Source of the DNA: Lanius collurio
Taxonomy: Eukaryota; Chordata; Aves; Passeriformes; Laniidae
Direction of reading: 5' to 3'
DNA length: 64,000 nucleotides
Assembly (NCBI GenBank): GCA_020086605.1
Contig: JACBWW010000017.1
Span: 15,843,257 to 15,907,256, forward strand
Shown here: positions 26,436 to 38,085 of the stretch, piece by piece
Layout of the letters: each line of letters begins with the position of its first letter
Position numbering within the stretch: position 1 is the first letter of the stretch
Notes under the pieces: generated by a model
The model's database searches: none
Seen by the model: only the letters and a program-made list of their open reading frames with translations
What the model was told of the DNA's origin: nothing
Translations under genes and position numbers: made by a program

Positions 26436-26441
26436 TTTATT
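26436..26441 (-). terminator. Candidate polyadenylation signal AATAAA
   Basis: On the minus strand AATAAA lies about 290 bases after the stop codon of the gene tail. It is the first canonical hexamer I found downstream. In AT-rich DNA such hexamers are frequent by chance, so only its position supports it. Confidence 0.4.
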
Positions 26442-26731
26442 AACATACTAGAATTTGAACTGCACAAATGTAAAATGAATTCATAGTTATAATTATCAAT
26501 CTCTTTCTGCACCAACAGATATTACAGAAGACTATATATAATTATAGTTTACTTATATATGGGGGTTTTTTTAAACATAAATTTACTTTCTGAGCATATT
26601 TGTTTTAACAAAAGGAATTTTTTGATGAGTTATTAATTCATATTGCAACTACTACAGTATCATGACAAAATTTCAGATTTTATAACAAATCTTCAGGCAA
26701 AGTTACAATCAATATTGATCCTGTTTTATCT

Positions 26732-26833
26732 TTATGTTTTCAAGGAGCTACATAATTTCTCCATGTCTTCTGCTGCTACACCATAGAGAGGATTTGGAAA
26801 AGAAGTATCATTCACACCCTCATTAAATGGATG
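26732..26833 (-). CDS. Terminal coding exon: second FxNPLY motif and stop
   Basis: Minus strand: acceptor TTTTTTGTTTTAG followed by 33 codons and TAA. The peptide starts HPFNEGVNDTSFPNPLYG and ends EKLCSSLKT. It carries an FPNPLY motif, which has the FxNPxY spacing of clathrin-adaptor (ARH, Dab2) signals, and acidic residues after it. Phase 0 matches the exon at 27556-27612. The intron between them is 722 bases. Known: FxNPxY drives endocytosis in LDL-receptor relatives. Inferred: same role here. Confidence 0.8.
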   Translation of the reverse strand, partial: HPFNEGVNDTSFPNPLYGVAAEDMEKLCSSLKT

Positions 26834-27555
26834 CTAAAACAAAAAATAATGATATTTAAAATCCAAGTTATTAAATTAATTTTTTAAAATGCACATGCAA
26901 ATGGCTTTACTTTCATTATAGAAGTGACTTATTAAAGAAAACTATAAAATACTTAAACATTTTTAGACCAGACTTTCAGCTGTTAAAAGTTAGCATAGCT
27001 CCACCAAATCAATTACCTACCACATGCACCTGATCAAGTTATTTAACCTACTTCTGTATCTGTTTCCACCTTTTTTCCCTTGTTTGCAGAGCCCTTGCTT
27101 TAATATACATTTAGAATTATTTTAGGGCAATCTGTGTACAATAGCATAATTGCAGTGGCTCACTAATTTTGGAACATGGTATTGTAATTTCCTTTTATTC
27201 GAGGGAATGGTTCTAATTTCCTTGACTGAGGACTGTATGAGAAAATGGGTAATATGAACCCTTCAGGTAAGGATTTCAAGAATTCTTAACATTTTCTTCA
27301 GCATCTGCCCAGACTGAAACGTTTTGAATTAGTGTATGGTGTAACAAGTAGCTATGAGGAGCAACATTAATAAAATTGTTATTGTGAGGAGGTTGCCAAC
27401 CAATTCAGTCCCAGTAATCTTTCTTAGATTCCCAGAGGTGCTAACGTTATAAGCAGCAATACACCATTGACTTTAAGTGATAATTTTCCCTTTCCTCTGC
27501 AAATGAACTTCCTTTACTAGCCCAACACATACCCTAGAAATGTGTTATTGCATAC

Positions 27556-27612
27556 CTCATGCCATGGAGGAATACTGATTTGAACAGCAGGTGAGGTGGC
27601 ATACCCAGGAGG
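27556..27612 (-). CDS. Cytoplasmic-tail exon, proline-rich
   Basis: Minus strand: acceptor TCTTTTTATAG and donor TGAG|GTATGC enclose 19 codons in phase 0 at both ends. The peptide runs PPGYATSPAVQISIPPWHE. It has a PPGY sequence, which resembles the PPxY motif read by WW-domain proteins, and several serines and threonines. Neighbouring exons share phase 0, so this exon could be skipped without a frameshift. Confidence 0.75.
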
Positions 27613-29255
27613 CTATAAAAAGAAAAAAATGCTTCAGAATATTTTTAGTGAGATGAAAATACTATATTCTGCCATGTGGCACCTGGGTAACACACTCTAT
27701 GGATCCAAAATGATGAGGCAGTATTATGAGCAAGAATGTAGCTATGCTAAGCCCACATGGTTTTGGTGTTCAGAAATGTTCAGAAGAATTGTTCTTTATG
27801 AAGCTCAGAGACTCCCACAAGTGCATATCAGATGGAGATAAGAGCTTTTGCTCACAGTTTGTCATATTTTTGATTGATGATATACCATTCAGATTTAAGT
27901 CTCACCAGACTTGGAGAAAACTCATAATTCCTGTTTTCTTTTAAAAAGAAGAATTAGTGTAAACATGTATTTTCCCAGTCTTAGAGAAAATAGAGGAAAT
28001 TCTGATACATGGCTGGACTTCAATCACAATGCCTGGGGCTGTCTTCCATGAAAATGTCTCTCCTGACTGTGCTTCTGTTTTTCAACTTGCTATTAAATGA
28101 AGCCTGTCAGGAATCCATTTTAACTAAAATAAAAATGTCCTGATAAATTGGACATGATTGTGATGGGAATGTTTCCAACTTGGACCTCTCACAAACTCCA
28201 ACCTATAAGTGAATTCATTTGATCTAATGTCTCAAAAATCAGGTGTAAGGACCCTTTTATAGAAAGTAAATGGCATGTCATGGTTAATCCTATTCAAAGC
28301 TGTGGTAGAATCTTATATTACTGACTGTGCAAAGAACAAGGAAGTTTTATTTTCTATTTCAAACCAAGCTTAGCTCTTTCAATGCTAATAAGGGTAGTAT
28401 CAATATGAGGGCAGGAAAGATACTTTAAATATTTTTTCCTTCTTTTTACTCCAAAGTTCTTTGTCTATATTATTTTAAATTATAAACACAATGTCAGCGA
28501 TATCTTCATTTTAAGTCAATCATTTATTTCTTGTTAAATGTAAGACATGAATTTTAGATATCATTGTAATTTGATAATTAAATCTTGCCTTTAGGTCTTT
28601 TGCTGCAATATGTTCACTTTTCTATGCACAGTTAATTCAAAAATTTCTTTATTACTCTATTAGTCTCTTAATTCTGACCAGCAAATGGTACTAGGGAAAT
28701 GTGTGACCATTTGCTTGTTTAGTGTCAAGGTGAATTTTACAGTGGTGGGAATTGTGATGTACATTTAAGGTACTGGGAAGGATTACAAACTGTTTTATTA
28801 AAGTTAAGTGAGTGTGGAAAGGCAAGTTGGCTGCCTAATCGTGCATTTTGTGTTTTTATTGTTGTTGTGTGTTTGCTTTATTGGATGGTTTTTCTTGGTG
28901 TTTTTGTTTGCTTGTTTGTTTTTTTCCAGATACAAAAGGAGACAAGTCCCACTGAGCTTCTTCTTATCTGTGTGTGGGTAAATAGTTAATCCAAAACACC
29001 TTTTTTTTTCCCTCCAAATCACCAGCCCATAGTCATAATAGTTATAAGTATTGAAATGCTGTCAAAACGGAGCTGATTTCAAATATTCCTATGTTTTCAA
29101 AATGCACTGTAACTGATCTGAGTTCTGAGTCAATTTCTAATTCTCACTTCTATTATTAAATAGCATTTACTGGGATTACACTCTTAGTGGAAAACTGTTT
29201 GAGGACTACAACCTCACATTTTGCTGAATGCATAGAAGCAGCTGTTGCTACTTAC

Positions 29256-29321
29256 CTTTACTTTCTCAGATGAACTAAGGTCTTTGTACAATGGATTGGC
29301 AAATGAAGAAATAGCAGTTTC
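29256..29321 (-). CDS. Cytoplasmic-tail exon: first FxNPLY motif
   Basis: Minus strand: acceptor ending AGTGCAG and donor AAAG|GTAAGT enclose 22 codons, phase 0 at both ends. The peptide begins ETAISSFANPLYKDLSSSEK. FANPLY has FxNPxY spacing and is followed by KDLSSSE, where the serines in acidic context could be casein-kinase-type sites. The same motif type recurs in the terminal exon, so the tail has two candidate adaptor sites. The 5' intron is about 6.9 kb and holds the CR1 at 30.2 kb and the relic at 34 kb. Confidence 0.8.
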
Positions 29322-30158
29322 CTGCACTTTCCTTGAGAAATCAAACATAAAAGGAAAAACACTCACCATATCACACAGGTTGTCAAAGAACAAAACAATT
29401 TAATGTTGAAAAGACTGGAGTCCAAAAAAGTAGGTGGCTGAATACAACTGAGTTCTACTGAAAGTAATGAAATTGAACTAATATTCTGTATAAATAATGT
29501 TTAGGTTAAAATAATAATTTTTCATTTGTTGCTCCTAAAAATATATATGCTTTTGGATGTGCATAGAACTATTTAGTATTTATAAAATGCATGTATAGTG
29601 CTTTATATTAAATAAAACATATTACCTTAAGAGTTACATTGCTATAATTTGTTTGCAAGGGATGAGATCATGTTCTTTCTGTCTTTGTTATCACATTGAC
29701 AATTCAGCTATTAACATGGTCTTAGGCTCCAAGTTCCAGAACACATTAGTTATTTTTTATAAGTACTCCACTTTTCCAATTAACTGGGAAAGTACTTGTG
29801 GTTTGGGTCAAAATCATCAGCATCAGTTTTAAAGCTATGGAAGCTACACATACCTTTTGCTACAAAGTCAGGAATAAACAATCACTTGAGGTATTGAAAT
29901 GCAAATTTTTCATTAATTAACACTATGCTTTAAACAATTTTTATAGATTAATAGGAAAAATTTTGCCATTTATGGGTCTCATGTCCATTTTCTAGAGGTT
30001 TAAAGATATGCTTTCCTGATACAGGTCTTCACATATCCTCGTTTTTTTTGGAAGCACTTATAACTTGTGCAGCTAAGCAGAATGGGGGTGAAATTTGCAG
30101 CCTAGATCTAAACTTTTTCCCATATAGATAACTTGTTGCCAATATTCCACAATGCTTG

Positions 30159-30612
30159 AAATCACGGAATCATTTAGGTTGGAAAAGAGCACTAAGATCA
30201 CCGAGCCCAACCTCTGACTGACCACCTTGTCAGCTGTACTAAGTCCCATGTCCAGTCCCTTCCACCTCCAGGTTTGGTGACTCCACCTCCATGGGCAGTC
30301 TGTTCCAATGCTTAGCACCCCTTTCTGTAAAAAGAAATTCTTCCTGATGTCCAGCTTGAAGTCCCCCTGGCACAGCCTGAGGCCATGTCCTCTTGTCCTG
30401 TCACTTGTTGCTGGGAGAAGAGACTGACCCCCACCTGGCCACAACCTCAGGTAGTTATAGAGAGCAATAAGGTCTCCCCTGACCTTCCTTTTCTCCAGGC
30501 TAAACACCTCCTCCTCCCTCAGCTGCTCCTCACAGGACCTGATCTCCTGACCCTGCACCAGCTTTGTTGCTCTGGACACTCTACAGTGCCTCAAAGTCTT
30601 TCTTTGAGGGAG
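30159..30612 (-). mobile_element. CR1 LINE, 5'-truncated 3' end, minus strand
   Basis: The plus strand shows the complement of a bird CR1 3' region: AATCACGGAATCATTTAGGTTGGAAAAGA at the element's 3' end, then CTGTTCCAATGCTTAGCACC, TTCTTCCTGATGTCCAGCTT, GGCCATGTCCTCTTGTCCTG, CTCAGCTGCTCCTCACAGGA and GTTGCTCTGGACACTCTACA. It breaks off after TCTTTCTTTGAGG, a typical 5' truncation. About 454 bases, moderately diverged. It sits in the long intron of the gene tail. The open frames on both strands here (30073-30594 and 30385-30813) are repeat-derived. Confidence 0.95.
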
Positions 30613-33600
30613 AAGCCCGGAATCATCAAAGCTATTCCAATACTATATAAAAAGCAACAGATGTGTTATTTAAAATTACTGAAGAATGAAGCAGAAGCTA
30701 ATCTTTGCTTTTGTAGAGATGCATTTAGTTTTTTTTGGGTTTTTCCCACAGTTTTTATGAATAAGAGCATATGCCTTGTGTACATAGAAATCTGTGCATG
30801 TACAGTATTCTAAGACAAAAAATTTCCCTAAAGCTTCCCATCAATCTTTATGATGGAGAAATAAATTTTCTTGTATTAAAAAGTGTTTCTATTCCAAAGC
30901 TGCTCCTACAGGTGGTTGAAGCAGTGTCTCCCTAGAAGCTGATACACAGGCTCTGTGTTACTGTGGCAGGCAGGACTGAGGGGACAAGAATAGTCACAGA
31001 GAACAGCCCATCGAGATCTTGAGAAGGGAATCTGTTCCTCAGTGGAAACCACAGAGGAGACACACTGAATAATTTCTTTTCCAAATAATGAAAACCAGAA
31101 TGGATGCCTGGGAGGAAGACACAAGTAAGGCACAGGAATATTCTACCTTATGAATTAAATCAGTGCGAGAAAGTAAGTTTGGGTTTTAGTCTAAACCAGA
31201 CATTTTTCCCTAAAAGTTTTCACAACAAGACTGTCAAAAAGTAATTGCTTCTAATGCCAGTCTCATAATTTATTTTGATTACCTGACACAACAATGGGGA
31301 GGGCTGAATATTTGAACCTGTTGATTTTTTTAATTTGATCTTAACTGTAATAAATAATGATATTCTGATTCATTTAGTTAGCTTAGTGAAGCAATGACAG
31401 ATTATTTATATGCTTATTAAGCCTGCATTTTCATCCCAGTTCTCCTGAATAAATTCCAGAAAATGTGTACAATTTTTTTTTTTACTCTAAAATGAAAGCA
31501 TGGCTCACGAAATCTGAGGCCAGAAGCAAACTCAGATGAGAAGTTTTCAAGTAGTTTCAAGGCTCTGCTTCTAAACTAGTGCCCAAAGGGCCAGACTTGC
31601 ATGCCTTAATTTTGTTGTCTCATTTAGACATCACAAACCAACTGTATGGCCTAAAAGCATGATATGGAATTAAGGGAACCAGTTCTGCTTACAGTCAGCC
31701 AAGACACTTCCAAGGGCAACCCAAGTCACACAATCCTCAGTGTGAACCACCCTTGCTGTGCCAATAGCAAATGGTAAGGGATGGACAAGCCTGATTCTCT
31801 TTCCTCACCCGCTCCTCCTTTAAACTGAAGCAGTTTGTGCAAGACCTATACACAGCTTATTTGGGCAAGAACTTGCTGAGAACTTAGGTCTGTCCTGAGG
31901 GTAGGAGGGTGCTGAACACAGATCTCCAGCTTCCTCTACAAGGAGGATAACTAACCAGAAGGCTACTGTGCCAAACTGTGGGCACCAAAACCAGTGCTGG
32001 CCAAGTTCTCCAACAGCATGTTTCTGGTTGCTGTGCTTAGTGCTGAAATCAGCCCTGTCTACGTCTCAAGCATTAAAATTGATTTTTAATTCAGCAGATT
32101 TCCAGTGCTCCTCCATTCTAGATCTGAATAATGAAAAGTGCATATATTGGTCATCTAATCTTAGGGATAATGGGAATTTTATGGCCCAAAATATGGGCAC
32201 TGCTTGAATTTATGCACCACAAACTTAGGTGGAAAATGAGCTTTCTTACATTCTCTCCTGATATTAAGAACATTTTTGCCAAAGCAGGGCTTTGGAAATC
32301 ACATTGAACATATTAACTTACATGTAACTTATGTTACACATACACACAACATATATAAACATACAGATGCATGCATATGAATATGTTTATACAAACATAT
32401 ATATTGTTACCCCCTGTTTGTGAATGCAGCAAGCAATTCTTTCTAAGGGATATCAATAGTTGTCCTTAAAATTTCAGAAATGTTTTCAAATTACTTAAAA
32501 TACCTTAAAGAATAGACAAGTGAAAATTTAATCATGTTTATACAAGTGCTGTGATCTATCAATTGGATGAGGTGGTAAATGCAGTGAAAAAAGTAAAAAA
32601 AAAAAGTTAAAAAAAAAAGTAAAAAACACTCAAATAAGTATGTAAGGTAGTTTAGAGAGAACTGGGTTTTCTAACATAACCAGAAATACCACAATAAGAA
32701 AGGAGAGGATTAATCATCTTGGGTTGAGGTAACATAGGGCATAGCTTTGCTAAGCTTGTCTGCATTCTTTAGTAGCAAAAACTACTGCCTTGTCAGAGGC
32801 TTCTCCACTGCAATTTCACAAAGACAGGAGGAAGTTGCATGCTCCACAAAATACTCATCAATGTATAAACAGACTGCTGATTAACATCATTCTTATTAAT
32901 GGAAAATTAAATATCTAGATTTCTTTTTTTTTTTTATATAAGAGCTCATAATTTTGTACTTTTCAATGTACCTTCCAAAGAAAAACCAGATCTTTTACAC
33001 AGGACACAGATTTTTATGAAATACAGGTGGAATGCTTATGTGGTTCATAACAACAACAACGAAATCCTACTGGACCAAAGATTTAATTACAATTAAGATA
33101 CTAATTAAAAGAATCCCTTAAAAGAATTTTTAACAATGTGCTAAAGCTTCAGTGCTAAACAGAAACTAAAACTCAAGATCTTAATTTCTGAAGCATATTT
33201 AAAATCTCTTCAGGTAAATTTAGGTTTGCTGAAGTAGGCTATATTTTGCACATCTCATGAAAGAAAAAGGAGGCATGATGCAAGGAGAGAAGACTTTCTA
33301 AAAGCTGCATCTAAAATAACATACAAGTCACTTGGATGTTTGATTCGACTCTTACTATGCTGTCTGGGTTTCCTAAGTCTGTACTTTCTACCTTTTGAGT
33401 CATTTTAGGGATTTTTTTTTTTTAACTCTGTCCTTAGCAACTTTCATCTTAGCGATCTCGAAGGCTACAGACTACAGGGATTGGCTCTGTTTCAGCATGT
33501 TTCCTCTTGTTTCTGTGCAATCATTTGTATGTGGGGAGATCATGAGGTGTACATCTCAGAAAAACTGAAGACTTCTGACTAGAGTACTCATCCTTCAGAA

Positions 33601-34009
33601 CAAAAATATTCTGCAGAAGAATGAGTGGATTTGGCTAGCAGCATTAGACTAATGCAACAATTCCTGAACAACAGTTATGGCTGATGCTTCCAAATTTTGG
33701 GTTACTTTTTCCCATAAAACTACACATTTTTCTCCCATTATACATGAACTGCATCTGTCTCTGTTCCAGTTCACAAGCTGAAAATGATTCAGTAAATGTC
33801 ATTATACTATCATTCTGTTTATCACTTTGGGAGGTAGGAACAGAGGCACAGCCAGCAATGACCTCTGGCAGCCCTTCAGGCCTGTTTGGGGAGCTTCCCT
33901 TGGAATACACCACCCATTCCTCCACACCAGACCTCCAGAAGGGTATGGTCTAATTGCAGAAAGTCTGGCAAGAGAAACTGGGAATCATCATAATTATAAG
34001 TAAACCTTA

Positions 34010-34375
34010 ACTATGGAGAAAGGCAAAAGCACTGAGCTTGTTTAGCCTGAATAAAAGCAGCCTGTAAGGAGGCAAGACAGCTGCCTTCAAGAACAGTAAA
34101 AGCTTTCTACAAGGAGGAAAGGAATGATCTGTTATTGTCCATAGTGAATAAGAATGAAATTATAAGCAGACATATCAGCAGTTAGAAAACAACTTTTCAA
34201 CTGTAAACTTCTTTCTACCCAAGGTGCCAATATAGCCCGAGGATGCCATCAAATTCATGTTGATAGAGGTTTATAAATGCAAACTCAGGAGTGATACAAT
34301 TGAGTCTGTGATGTGGCAGGATGAAAAATGGCCTCTGTGGGCCCTTTCCTCCCATGATTTTCTATCATTTTAAAA
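34010..34375 (+). mobile_element. Old, diverged CR1-like LINE relic, plus strand
   Basis: Diverged phrases in CR1 order: GAGCTTGTTTAGCCTGAATA (from GAGCTTGTTTAGCCTGGAGA-type), ACAGCTGCCTTCAAGAACAG, CTACAAGGAGGAAAGGAAT, then weak matches to ggaggtttttaaa and a tail with GGGCCCTTTCCTCCCATGAT and TTCTATCATTTT (from TTCTATGATTCT). Order and strand agree throughout, but similarity is low, which suggests an ancient insertion. It lies in the same intron as the younger CR1 at 30.2 kb, in opposite orientation. Confidence 0.6.
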
Positions 34376-36220
34376 CACTTTCTCAGAACACCTCAGTTTT
34401 TCACTCTTTTGTTTGTGTGACAAGATACATTGCTGATATGCTTTGGAAAATTTAATGCACTGTGTTCATTAAGATTGACAGGACTGATAATATCTGTGGC
34501 ACATTGGCCTTGTAGCTGATGGCACAGATCAAGAGCAGGAAGGAAACAAACAGAAAGGACCAGGGATGTTGTGTGCTTTGGAGGCAATAACAAAAAGGCA
34601 TAGCTTGGCTGGGCAGAAAGTTACTTACTTTTCATACTCTCACATTTTAAATTACAATGAAGCATTAGAAGGCAGCTGCAACAAAAAGGAAGCTAAAATG
34701 AAGCATTGCTTTTATTTGGTCAGTAAGGACAGATGTCACTGATGGAGTGGCGTAACTGGCAGCCTTCCCTTCTGGATTAGGAAACATCATCCCTATAGTG
34801 CAAACAGGAATGAAAGAAACTTATCAGCTTCCCTGATTTGGGGTTTCTATACAAAAGTTTCACATATCCCCAGCTGGGGACCAGGAAGTATCTGGCATAT
34901 CTGAATGCCATCATGGTAATGAAGCAGGCTGCTGCCAAGCCATGTAAGGCTGCTTTTGTCCATTAGGAAGTAAACTTACATGGTGACTTCCAATAACTCC
35001 CACTCAGTATGGGGGCATTTAAAGCCTGCAGATCAGAAATTAAATTCGGCAAAGGAGAAGGAAAAGGACAGAGCAAAGGGGAAATGAGGCTTCCTTTCAG
35101 GGTTGAAAGGAAGAGTTAAGGCACTATGAACGTTTCTAGAGAAAAAGAAGAGGGAAAAATGTAAATTAGGTTCTCACTGCAATTAGTGACAAATTTCTAG
35201 CTGGCAATTGCCTGAGGGGTCCCCAGCCTACTCCTACTGCCTCCTACCTGGGTTTCAGATTAAAAAAAAAGAGTTCTGTTTGACTCTTGAACTTCTCCAG
35301 CTCTTGTGCACATTCCTATACTATTTCCATTGAGATTTAGCTGGACCTGCACACCATTTTAAGATGTTGTGAGAGCTAGCATTTACAACTCCTAATGTGC
35401 CTCTGGAGAGCCACCTGCCAAAGCCTGCATGGGTGGGTCCATAGCAGTAAAACAAGGGGACACTAATAGAAATTACATAAAAGTAGGTAGAAAAAGAATT
35501 TATCAAAAGGTAATAAATAGAGCTTCAAGTGCAAGAAAGCTTCCCTACAGTGGCTCTAGTACCTAATGACTAAGAAAACTACATGAGTCAGGAGGGCTCA
35601 AAGCAGACATAAGCAAAAATTAACTGTAGGAAAGTATTATTTATGTGCCAGTAAATTCCTCTCATTCATCAAATCCCTTAAAAAACATCAGGAGTAAAAT
35701 CTCATGCCTCTGTGTGGTGCTGTCACATTGTACATTTTACAGACTTATGCAAAGACAAATAACTTCTTATTATAAAGCCTTATTCTAAAGATCCAAACTT
35801 CAGTACAATACCATTGGCTACATTTTGACTGGTCACTTCTGATTACTGATTAAGCAGTTCAGGAATAACTTGCTTTAATTTACTACTATGTTTTCAGCTG
35901 TGATTTTTGTATACCAAATCATGGTAGGCACTATGTAATTGAAGAGAAAGAGATAAACTTCTTGGATGAGCTTATCTTCTCAAATTCAAAGGTTCAGATT
36001 TCATTGTTTTCACAATTTCAAACAAATTGCCATTTATTACCTAGATTATTTCTTATCAAGATGCTTATAAAAAACATTTTAACTTACATGTTGAGTCAGC
36101 TGTGATTAAAAACAAGGAAAATAAAATTTTTTATTTGTAGTGTGGGCAAAATGATTTGACAATCTCAGTTTCTATTAGACAAAACTCATAATCACAAAAA
36201 TTTCCATCATCATAGCTTAC

Positions 36221-36284
36221 CTTTATGGAAGCCCCAATGAAAACAATCAAGACCTGAAGCTTTGTTCTGTAAGCTTGTCCAACC
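36221..36284 (-). CDS. Probable juxtamembrane tail exon
   Basis: Minus strand: 64 bases between a weak acceptor (GTGAAAGACAG) and a good donor (AAAG|GTAAGC). It takes phase 2 from the transmembrane exon and leaves phase 0 for the NPLY exon, exactly bridging the two. The peptide is VGQAYRTKLQVLIVFIGASI plus K. The second half is unexpectedly hydrophobic for a region just inside the membrane. The phase fit favours it, the weak acceptor and composition count against it; another phase 2-to-0 exon in the long intron is possible. Confidence 0.5.
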
Positions 36285-37693
36285 CTGTCTTTCACAGCTC
36301 AAATTCTCTGCATATCAAGGCTGTGGTATATTCTTAGAGCCATACTAAGGAGATCCTCATTCATCCCTGTTTTAATACCTACCTAATAGGACCATATTGC
36401 GTAGCATCAGATTGCAACAGGGTACAAAAAAGACTGTTTTTTTTAAAGCATATATAGTTACAAGAGAAGAAGAAATATTCCTTAAATATGGATAGGTGGG
36501 TAAAAGAGAAGTGAATGGCAGTGCAGTAACCTTTAAGCAGACATTTATGGAAGAAAAAGGTAGGAGGGAGTGTTGAGAGCACAGGAGAAGTAGTGTAAGA
36601 GAAAGCAATATTTTTTAATTAAAACACCATCAAATATGTTTTGAGAAATTAACCTTTTTTTCCCCCAAGATAACTATTGAAATCCCCCCCAAAAAAGAAA
36701 AAAGAATCCAGCAGCTCTTACAATACAAGTAATCTTGCACTTCTGAAGTGCTTTCCCGTATGTGTGCCTTAGCAGGTTGTATTAATGTCAATGAATTAAA
36801 TCTTAAAGCTCCATGAAATCAGATAAGGAAATGTTATTCCTGCTTTAAAGAAGAGGAAGGAGATGTAAGGAAAGCAGGTGAAGCTCTGCACTCAATTAAC
36901 AGAAGCACAACCAATAAAGGTTCCTGCTTCAACATTTTGCTTCTGCGTCCATAGACAGCTCTACCTGTCAGGGAAGCATGCAGAGATAGGAGACATGTCA
37001 GCAGCAATAACGTCAGGACAGGAGTCTGCACAGTTTAGTAAATACTTTGGGAGATAACAACATCCCCAAAGAGAGGCAAGTCTATAGCAGAGAACAAGTT
37101 TAAAGGAAAAGAGACAGCTTTGAAGATGAACTCTGGAAAAGAAAATGAAAGGTGAGGAAAACCTAACAATGCAAAAATGGACAAGGAAATGCACAACAGG
37201 AGCTGCAGAAAGGGAGGAAGGGGCAGTACTAGGTACTGGCTGACAGAGAATGATCTAGCAGAATAAGTTAAGAGATGGGCAGAGAAGCGATACAGAAGTT
37301 AGAGGAAAACAAACAGAAAAAAATAAAAGATAAGGGAGGAGAGAAAAAGCAGAGATTATCAGAGGCTTGACAGGAAGGGCATGTAAATATATCTGTGAAA
37401 TAATGAATTGTCATTTGAAGGCATATACTAAAAAATTCTGAATTTTATAGATTAGGAATACTCATACAATGCTACAATCAAAACATTCTAGGCAATCAAG
37501 GCATTGCTCATTGCTTTCAGACTGAGGTCCACCAAGGCCAGCTTTTGTTGCAAAGTTGTATTTTCTGCTTAGTGCTGCATATGAAGACAGATTGTGGGAA
37601 GATTTAAAAGCTGAAACCAATGAGACTGGGCAGTTTTCCATTGCTCTGTGCCATATTTGTGTCTGCTATACACAAAATAAAAGTTTCACTTAC

Positions 37694-37784
37694 GTTTCTG
37701 AAACTTTTGTCCTCAAAAGAAAATATAAGGCAACGGCTGTAATTTTAATCAGTAAGAAACTGATACCCAATCCAATCCAAATAT
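37694..37784 (-). CDS. Transmembrane-helix exon
   Basis: Minus strand: acceptor CTGATTTTGCAG and donor AAAC|GTAAGT enclose 91 bases. Joined to the EGF exon it starts with a split Asp codon, then IWIGLG, SFLLIKITAVALYFLL and the basic stop-transfer-like RTK. One helix of about 22-24 residues with the basic side after it predicts an outside-N, inside-C orientation. A lysine lies inside the helix, which is unusual. The intron to the EGF exon is only 88 bases. Only one of three frames is open and it is the frame the phases demand. Confidence 0.85.
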
Positions 37785-37872
37785 CTGCAAAATCAGAGCA
37801 ATCAAAGATAGAAATAAGTAAAATGAAAGACTTAAAGAATGAATTGAAAGATATTTCTTTTTACAGACCTAC

Positions 37873-37955
37873 CATTTTGTAGGAGACTTGAAGTTGGAGG
37901 CTGAAGAGGCATAGCACTTATGTGGCAACGGTTTCCTTTCCATCCTTTTCCACAT
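37873..37955 (-). CDS. Second half of an EGF-like domain plus linker
   Basis: Minus strand: acceptor TTTATTCACAG, donor AATG|GTAGGT, 83 bases. The peptide begins CGKGWKGNRCHISAMPLQPP, the classic EGF ending C-x2-GW-x-G-x2-C, followed by a Pro/Ser/Thr-rich linker before the membrane. The first base completes a codon from the exon upstream, so that exon must end in phase 2 and supply the first cysteines of the domain; I did not find it. EGF-like modules next to the membrane are common in LDL-receptor relatives and are described for MALRD1. Confidence 0.8.
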
Positions 37956-38050
37956 CTGTGAATAAACCAAGAATTTTTGAAAAATTGAGAGAAGAAAGGA
38001 TCAGAAACAGTGATGAGCACAGAGGAAATGCCAACATTTTCAGCACTTTT

Positions 38051-38085
38051 GCCAGAGACTAAAGCAGAGACTAAAGCCAGAGACT
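38051..38085. repeat. Short tandem repeat of a GCCAGAGACTAAA unit
   Basis: Three near-identical units of 12-13 bases, the middle one lacking a C and the last one cut short. Non-coding. Confidence 0.8.

Larger units (their letters stand above)
26442..37955 (-). other. MALRD1: 3' part of a gene for a type I membrane protein with EGF-like domain and NPxY tail, best guess MALRD1
   Basis: Six exons join in consistent phase on the minus strand: 37873-37955, 37694-37784, 36221-36284, 29256-29321, 27556-27612 and 26732-26833. Together they encode about 153 residues: the end of an EGF-like domain (CGKGWKGNRC), a short linker, one transmembrane helix, and a tail with FANPLY and FPNPLY, the FxNPxY type bound by PTB-domain endocytic adaptors. 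MALRD1 (Diet1), a gut MAM/LDLa protein affecting bile-acid and FGF15/19 signalling, is described as ending with EGF-like and transmembrane parts, which fits. LRP2, LRP1 and stabilin tails as I know them do not fit. No MAM or LDLa exon was recognised upstream in the window, so exon structure is well supported but the name is not proven. The first half of the EGF domain was not located. Confidence 0.55.

Noticed and set aside
30073..30813. Open frames of 173 (minus) and 142 (plus) residues
   Set aside because: They coincide with a CR1 3' end and extend into unrelated flanks on both sides.
34621..34676. Minus-strand splice pair (TTTTTGTTGCAG and AAAA|GTAAGT) around a 50-base open piece
   Set aside because: Its phases do not fit between the transmembrane exon and the first NPLY exon; the other frame has a stop.
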